DNA of 18,395 nucleotides from Thermoplasmata archaeon. Its GTDB lineage: Archaea; Thermoplasmatota; Thermoplasmata; JAGHBH01. The stretch is taken from the NCBI GenBank assembly GCA_030673205.1, contig DAOVJP010000005.1, positions 1 to 18,395 on the forward strand, written 5' to 3'. The position numbers and the translations under genes are program-made. This document shows, in pieces, positions 15,157 through 18,395 of the stretch. The notes beneath the pieces are model-generated. The model searched no databases. It was not told the origin of the DNA and saw only the letters and a program-made list of their open reading frames with translations. Each line of letters starts with the position of its first letter. The stretch's first letter is position 1.

Positions 15157-15245
15157 GTTATATATTGCGACATGTGTCCCTTTGTATTGTCCAGTGTCTC
15201 TGTGTTGCTGTGTTATATGGTGGCATGTCTCCCTGTGTAGCGTCC
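15157..15245 (+). repeat. Imperfect direct repeat in the divergent intergenic region
   Basis: Copy one spans about 15157-15192 and copy two about 15212-15245. Both begin GTTATAT; after a short variable stretch both have a 22-base block (15171-15192 and 15224-15245) matching at 18 positions, starting CATGT and ending GTCC. A weaker third copy (gtgtctctgtgttg) lies between them near 15194. The stretch is T/G-rich on the plus strand and carries no credible gene. It sits between the promoters of the UDP-sugar dehydrogenase and MFS genes. Confidence 0.6.
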
Positions 15246-15271
15246 TATGCGGCATTCTGTGCAGGCATCAA

Positions 15272-15280
15272 AGATAAATA
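15272..15280 (+). promoter_or_regulatory. TATA-like box for the MFS gene
   Basis: AGATAAATA, centred about 24-27 bp before the ATGATG at 15300-15305, suggesting a leaderless transcript. This supports the short start over the open frame reaching back to 15147. Confidence 0.5.
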
Positions 15281-15299
15281 CCGCCCGTGGTTGGGTGGA

Positions 15300-16541
15300 A
15301 TGATGGTCAACCCCCGGCCCCCACGGCGAAGTATGCGTTCTCCTCGCCATCGTTTTGGCACCAGGGAGGCTCGGCGCGCCCTCTGGTTCTGTGGGGCCAA
15401 CCACGCCTATGTGCATCTTATCGAGCTGGCCTGGCCGGTCATCGTGGTCTTTTTGCGGAATGATTTTGGCTGGACGTATACGGAGGCCTTTCTGTTCGCC
15501 ACCGTGCCCGGCGTCCTCTTCGGCCTGGGTGCCTTGCCTGGCGGCATATTGGCCGACAAGTTCGGCTCCTTCAAGGTGTTACGGGCCAGCAATCTGGTCG
15601 CCGCGTTGGGGGCGCTGTGCGTTTTCTTCACGTACAACCCCTGGCTCCTGGTGGCGGAGGCTGGCATCATAGCATTCTCCACCAGCTTTTTCCACCCTGC
15701 GTCCTTGAGCGCGGTGTCCAGCCTGTTCAAGGAGAACAGGGGTAAGGCGTTGGGTCTCCACGGCGTAGCCGGCTCCCTCGGCCAATACATGGCCCCCGTT
15801 CTTGTGGGGGTATCCATCGCCCTCTTCTCAGGGGAATGGAGGTATGTGGCCCTGGTGTGGGGCGCCTATGGGTTGGCCCTGGTGATATGGGGCAAGGGTT
15901 TCAGCGCACAGCGGCCTGATGAGGTGGCGGAGCAGAAGCACAATATTGGTTACAGGGAGGCCTCCCGACATGTACTGGCATTCCTGCCGATGATGATCAT
16001 GTTGTTGTTCATCGTCCGGGGGTTCTACTACCGGGGTGTGCAGGTCCCTCTGTCCATGGTATATTCCGACGTATACGGCATAACAGGGTTCTGGATGGCC
16101 ATGGCCACCTCCATGCTCTTCATCAGCGCCTTTCCCGGCCACCTGTTGGGCGGGTGGGCCACGGACAGATGGGGGAGCAGCAAGAGCATATTGCGGTTCA
16201 CCGCCCTCAGCGCACTTGCGTCCCTTGTGCTCGTCCTCGCCCGAGACCCGTTCGTGTTCACCCTGGGCATCATGCTCTTTGGTTTCAGCTTCTTCGCCAC
16301 CCAGCCCTCCACCAACGCCATCGTTGCTGAGGTGACAATGAAGAACATACGCGGACTGTTCTACGGCCTCAGTTTCGTCACCCGCTTCGGCGTGGCCTTC
16401 GCCGCCGTCATATTCCTCGGCCATGTGGGCGACACGCAGGGGCTCCAGGCCATATTCCCATGGGTGCTGGGCTTTGCCATATTGGCAACCTGTGCCGCCT
16501 ACGTCATCGTGGGAGTGGTGCGGAAGCGCGGCGTGGGATAG
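15300..16541 (+). CDS. Major facilitator superfamily transporter
   Basis: 413 residues with about twelve hydrophobic segments: an integral membrane transporter. The loop after the second segment, GGILADKFGSFKVLRASN, matches the MFS signature G-x3-D-x2-G-x-R/K. The pseudo-symmetric half has LLGGWATDRWGSSKSILR in the equivalent place, so both halves are intact. Substrate is unknown; there is no clear drug- or sugar-specific motif I can name. The frame stays open 51 codons upstream through the repeat region, but that part is Cys-rich and unlike a transporter N-terminus. A TATA-like box just before 15300 points to a leaderless start at one of two adjacent ATGs (15300 or 15303). Monocistronic or followed by the unknown gene, which has its own TATA-like box. 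A glycan-precursor or metabolite exporter is possible but unsupported. Confidence 0.88.
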   Translation: MMVNPRPPRRSMRSPRHRFGTREARRALWFCGANHAYVHLIELAWPVIVVFLRNDFGWTYTEAFLFATVPGVLFGLGALPGGILADKFGSFKVLRASNLVAALGALCVFFTYNPWLLVAEAGIIAFSTSFFHPASLSAVSSLFKENRGKALGLHGVAGSLGQYMAPVLVGVSIALFSGEWRYVALVWGAYGLALVIWGKGFSAQRPDEVAEQKHNIGYREASRHVLAFLPMMIMLLFIVRGFYYRGVQVPLSMVYSDVYGITGFWMAMATSMLFISAFPGHLLGGWATDRWGSSKSILRFTALSALASLVLVLARDPFVFTLGIMLFGFSFFATQPSTNAIVAEVTMKNIRGLFYGLSFVTRFGVAFAAVIFLGHVGDTQGLQAIFPWVLGFAILATCAAYVIVGVVRKRGVG

Positions 16542-16569
16542 GCGAAATCGTTGGAGAAGATAGGAAAAT

Positions 16570-16577
16570 CTTATTAT
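16570..16577 (+). promoter_or_regulatory. TATA-like box for the unknown charged protein
   Basis: CTTATTAT, giving a predicted start near 16599 and a leader of about 27 nt that includes the Shine-Dalgarno site at 16613-16617. Confidence 0.45.
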
Positions 16578-16612
16578 GGGCATAGACCCTCCCCGCAAAT
16601 GCCCCGAAAGGT

Positions 16613-16617
16613 GGAGG
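16613..16617 (+). promoter_or_regulatory. Shine-Dalgarno site of the unknown charged protein
   Basis: GGAGG, 8 nt before the ATG at 16626; favours this start over the ATG at 16551. Confidence 0.6.
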
Positions 16618-16625
16618 AAAGAAGT

Positions 16626-17198
16626 ATGTCGGACATGGAAAAGACCGCCAAGACGCTCGAAACGCCCGATACACAGAAAGAGCGGAAGCTGGGGCTTTTT
16701 GATAAGCAGCACGATATCGCTGCGGTGAATGAGGAGCGACTGCTCCGCCCTTCAATGGCCTTCCAGGTGGAGATGGAGAGGCGTCAGGACCGGAACTTTG
16801 GCCCCATGGAGCGCATGGAAAAAGTGGCGGATGCCAGGCGGCAAGAGATGCTCATGACCCCTGACCAGATGCTCGTGGCCCATGTGGGCCGTTCGCCGGT
16901 CGAAGGGAAAAGCACAAGGGACAGCTCATTAGAGAAGGCGGGGTGCTCGGAGATAACGCCCGCCCTGCTGGAGCGGAGGGTTGAGACCGATAACGGGCTT
17001 ACCAGCGTGGGAATAATGGATCGTAAACCCCTTCTGCGGGAGTATGTGGAGGTCCACGCCAGCACGGAGAGGACCAGTGAGAGGAGGGCCGAGGAGAAGA
17101 GGGCCGATGGGGAAAGGGCCGGTGCGGAGAGGACCAGTGGGGAGAAGGCCCACGCCAGCAGAGAGAAGCACGAGGTCCGTGTGGGCCTCCTGAAGTAG
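16626..17198 (+). CDS. Unknown hydrophilic protein with charged pentapeptide repeats
   Basis: 190 residues; I do not recognise a family. It is highly charged and has no signal peptide or membrane segment, so it should be cytoplasmic and largely helical or disordered. Residues about 30-110 are Met-, Glu- and Arg-rich (FQVEMERRQDRNFGPMERME), possibly a helix. Residues about 146-175 are six tandem five-residue units (STERT, SERRA, EEKRA, DGERA, GAERT, SGEKA) encoded by a 15-bp repeat at 17061-17150. The pre-repeat segment (ITPALLERRVETDNGLTSVGIMDRKPLLREYVEVH) looks more ordered and could be a small binding motif. Support for being real: TATA-like box and Shine-Dalgarno at proper spacing. Against: low complexity and no recognisable homologue. 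Lies between the MFS gene and tyrS on the same strand. Confidence 0.6.
   Translation: MSDMEKTAKTLETPDTQKERKLGLFDKQHDIAAVNEERLLRPSMAFQVEMERRQDRNFGPMERMEKVADARRQEMLMTPDQMLVAHVGRSPVEGKSTRDSSLEKAGCSEITPALLERRVETDNGLTSVGIMDRKPLLREYVEVHASTERTSERRAEEKRADGERAGAERTSGEKAHASREKHEVRVGLLK
17061..17150 (+). repeat. 15-bp in-frame minisatellite (six units)
   Basis: Six 15-base units encode STERT/SERRA/EEKRA/DGERA/GAERT/SGEKA. The sequence cacgccagca flanks the array on both sides (17055-17064 and 17151-17160), so the array may have expanded between two copies. Multiples of 15 preserve frame, so copy-number change would only alter protein length. Confidence 0.7.
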
Positions 17199-17281
17199 AT
17201 GTAGGTTTTGTCAGTGGGCAGTGTTGCCTGGATGTTGAACGGCGCCACACCCATGGCCCAGAACATTGTAGACCACAACCC

Positions 17282-17288
17282 TTTTTAA
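17282..17288 (+). promoter_or_regulatory. TATA-like box for tyrS
   Basis: TTTTTAA, predicting transcription from about 17311 and a leader of about 10 nt; no Shine-Dalgarno site precedes the ATG. The rest of 17199-17320 shows nothing recognisable. Confidence 0.4.
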
Positions 17289-17320
17289 CCTTTCATACCA
17301 TAGAGCCTCGGCTGGTATAT

Positions 17321-18376
17321 ATGGACGGCATGGACAGGGAAACGTGGCTGGAGCTGGTACTGCGGAACACCGTGGAGGTGGTGACCGAAGAAGAGCTCCA
17401 GGGAGTGTATGATAAACCAGGGAAAAAGGCCTACATAGGATTCGAACCATCGGGCCTGGCCCACATAGGCTGGATAATACAGGCCAACAAGGTCAAGGAC
17501 CTGCAAGGAGCAGGCTTTCACGTCATCATCTACCTAGCAGACTGGCACGCATATATAAACGACAAGCTGGAGGGCAGCCTGGAGAACATTCGCACATGTG
17601 GGAAATATATGGAGGAGTGCTTCCTGGCCCTGGGGGTCGATCCATCCGCATCCTCCTTCCTCTACGCCTCGGAGATATTGGGCTCCATGGACTATTGGGA
17701 GAAGGTGCTTCGCATATCGAAGAGGACAAGCCTCCAGAGGATGCGCCGCGCCCTCACCATCATGGGACGGAAAGAGGAGGAGAGCGAGATGGACAGTTCC
17801 AAGCTTATCTACCCGCCCATGCAGGCGGCGGACATCTTCGAGATGGAAGTGGACCTGGCACTCGGAGGCATGGACCAACGCAAGGCCCACATGCTGGCAC
17901 GGGATGCGGCGGACAAACTGGGCTGGAAGAAGTTCGTTGCCATCCACACGCCATTGTTGAGCGGTCTCCAGGGTGGGGAGCGCATGGACCCGTTGGAGGC
18001 GAAGATGAGCAAATCCGATCCCAACGCCGCTATATTCATACATGACCCGGAGGAGGATATTCGCCGCAAGATCAAGAAGGCCTACTGCCCCCAGGGAGAA
18101 GTGGAAGGGAACCCGGTGCTGGACATAGCCAGATATATCGTGTTCCCCTGCAAAGACAGCCTCCACGTGGACCGGCCGGAGAAGTTCGGAGGGCCGTTGG
18201 ACTACAACTCTTATGACGCACTCACCGAGGCCTTTGCATCTGGAGGACTGCACCCCATGGACCTGAAGGGGGCCGTGGCAGAGGAGCTGGCTGCCATACT
18301 GGAGCCGGTACGCGCCCATTTTCAGGAACACCCGCAGAGCCTTGAGAAGGTGTGGGCGATGAGCATAACACGGTGA
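17321..18376 (+). CDS. tyrS: Tyrosyl-tRNA synthetase, archaeal type
   Basis: 351 residues. Class I synthetase attaching tyrosine to tRNA-Tyr in the cytoplasm. YIGFEPSGLAHIGW (38-51) contains the HIGH-like signature and Tyr38, equivalent to the tyrosine-binding Tyr32 of Methanocaldococcus TyrRS. IYPPMQAADIFEMEVD (163-178) holds Tyr164, Gln168 and Asp171, matching the amino-acid-binding Tyr151/Gln155/Asp158. GGMDQRKAHMLARD (182-195) and KMSKS (228-232) complete the catalytic set. C-terminal KAYCPQGEVEGNP and LHPMDLKGAVAEEL are typical of archaeal TyrRS, which recognise C1-G72 tRNA-Tyr. All key residues are present. The ATG at 17330 is an alternative start. The TGA at 18374-18376 is part of a GGTGA site for the next gene. 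Confidence 0.97.
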   Translation: MDGMDRETWLELVLRNTVEVVTEEELQGVYDKPGKKAYIGFEPSGLAHIGWIIQANKVKDLQGAGFHVIIYLADWHAYINDKLEGSLENIRTCGKYMEECFLALGVDPSASSFLYASEILGSMDYWEKVLRISKRTSLQRMRRALTIMGRKEEESEMDSSKLIYPPMQAADIFEMEVDLALGGMDQRKAHMLARDAADKLGWKKFVAIHTPLLSGLQGGERMDPLEAKMSKSDPNAAIFIHDPEEDIRRKIKKAYCPQGEVEGNPVLDIARYIVFPCKDSLHVDRPEKFGGPLDYNSYDALTEAFASGGLHPMDLKGAVAEELAAILEPVRAHFQEHPQSLEKVWAMSITR

Positions 18377-18380
18377 GAAC

Positions 18381-18395
18381 ATGGAACTGGCGAAG
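18381..18395 (+). CDS. Start of a downstream gene (cut by window edge)
   Basis: ATG at 18381 opens MELAK before the window ends. GGTGA at 18372-18376, overlapping the tyrS stop, lies 4 nt upstream, the same type of start signal as other genes here. Suggests a gene translationally coupled to tyrS. Too short to identify. Confidence 0.5.

Noticed and set aside
15147..15299. 51-codon N-terminal extension of the MFS transporter
   Set aside because: It crosses the T/G-rich repeat region and the TATA-like box, and is Cys-rich, unlike a transporter N-terminus.
15828..16712. 294-codon minus-strand open frame over the MFS gene
   Set aside because: Antisense to a transporter; composition rich in His/Gly and no family resemblance.
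17199..17320. Possible small RNA or tRNA between the orphan gene and tyrS
   Set aside because: No cloverleaf or strong hairpin could be folded by eye; only a TATA-like box is visible.
17534..18382. 282-codon minus-strand open frame over tyrS
   Set aside because: Antisense shadow of tyrS.

Overview
The window is archaeal. The TyrRS is the short archaeal/eukaryotic type, and the AlaRS fragment carries the archaeal N-terminal zinc module. Several genes have a TATA-like box about 25-28 bp upstream of the start codon (leaderless or nearly so), while others have GGAGG/GGTGA-type Shine-Dalgarno sites. The combination of a CBS protein fused to a zinc ribbon (as in Thermoplasma Ta0289), TPR proteins and a secreted beta-propeller protein would fit a Thermoplasmatota-like euryarchaeon, but that placement is a guess.

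Layout. Positions 1-9432 are all on the minus strand, read from right to left: a TPR protein (8152-9432), an alpha-oxoamine synthase resembling glycine C-acetyltransferase/Kbl (6879-8063), a second paralogous TPR protein (5572-6831), and an M20 amidohydrolase that overlaps its stop by ATGA (4247-5575). Then come a large signal-peptide/beta-propeller/C-terminal-anchor protein (ORF 1597-4203), purN (1137-1745), a CBS/zinc-ribbon protein (509-1048) and the start of alaS (1-441, cut by the window edge). A divergent promoter region at 9433-9602 separates this block from a plus-strand group: a GlmU-like bifunctional sugar-1-phosphate nucleotidylyltransferase (9603-10802), glmS (10806-12596) and a Gfo/Idh/MocA oxidoreductase (12705-13685). 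A UDP-ManNAc-type dehydrogenase (13682-15097, minus) converges on the oxidoreductase with a 4-bp tail-to-tail overlap. After a second divergent intergenic region containing repeats (15098-15299) come an MFS transporter (15300-16541), an unknown charged protein with pentapeptide repeats (16626-17198), tyrS (17321-18376) and the first codons of another gene (18381 onward).

How the genes work together. GlmS makes glucosamine-6-phosphate. The GlmU-like enzyme would acetylate and activate glucosamine-1-phosphate to UDP-GlcNAc. The MocA-type and UDP-sugar dehydrogenases could convert UDP-GlcNAc/UDP-ManNAc into oxidised amino sugars for surface glycans or N-glycosylation. The phosphoglucosamine mutase and 2-epimerase steps are not in the window. 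PurN belongs to purine synthesis; alaS and tyrS belong to translation. The TPR-Kbl-TPR-M20 group is the least explained unit: two paralogous TPR proteins with a shared uncharacterised N-terminal module bracket a PLP enzyme and a hydrolase.

No gene-free stretch exceeds 300 bases. I see no tRNA, rRNA, CRISPR array, insertion sequence or phage gene. Unusual sequence structure: a hidden frame change at the 3' end of the propeller gene, a 13-base G run, tandem copies of the glmS 3' end, an imperfect direct repeat upstream of the MFS gene, and a Cys-rich tail on the UDP-sugar dehydrogenase. I found no convincing new defence or mobile system.
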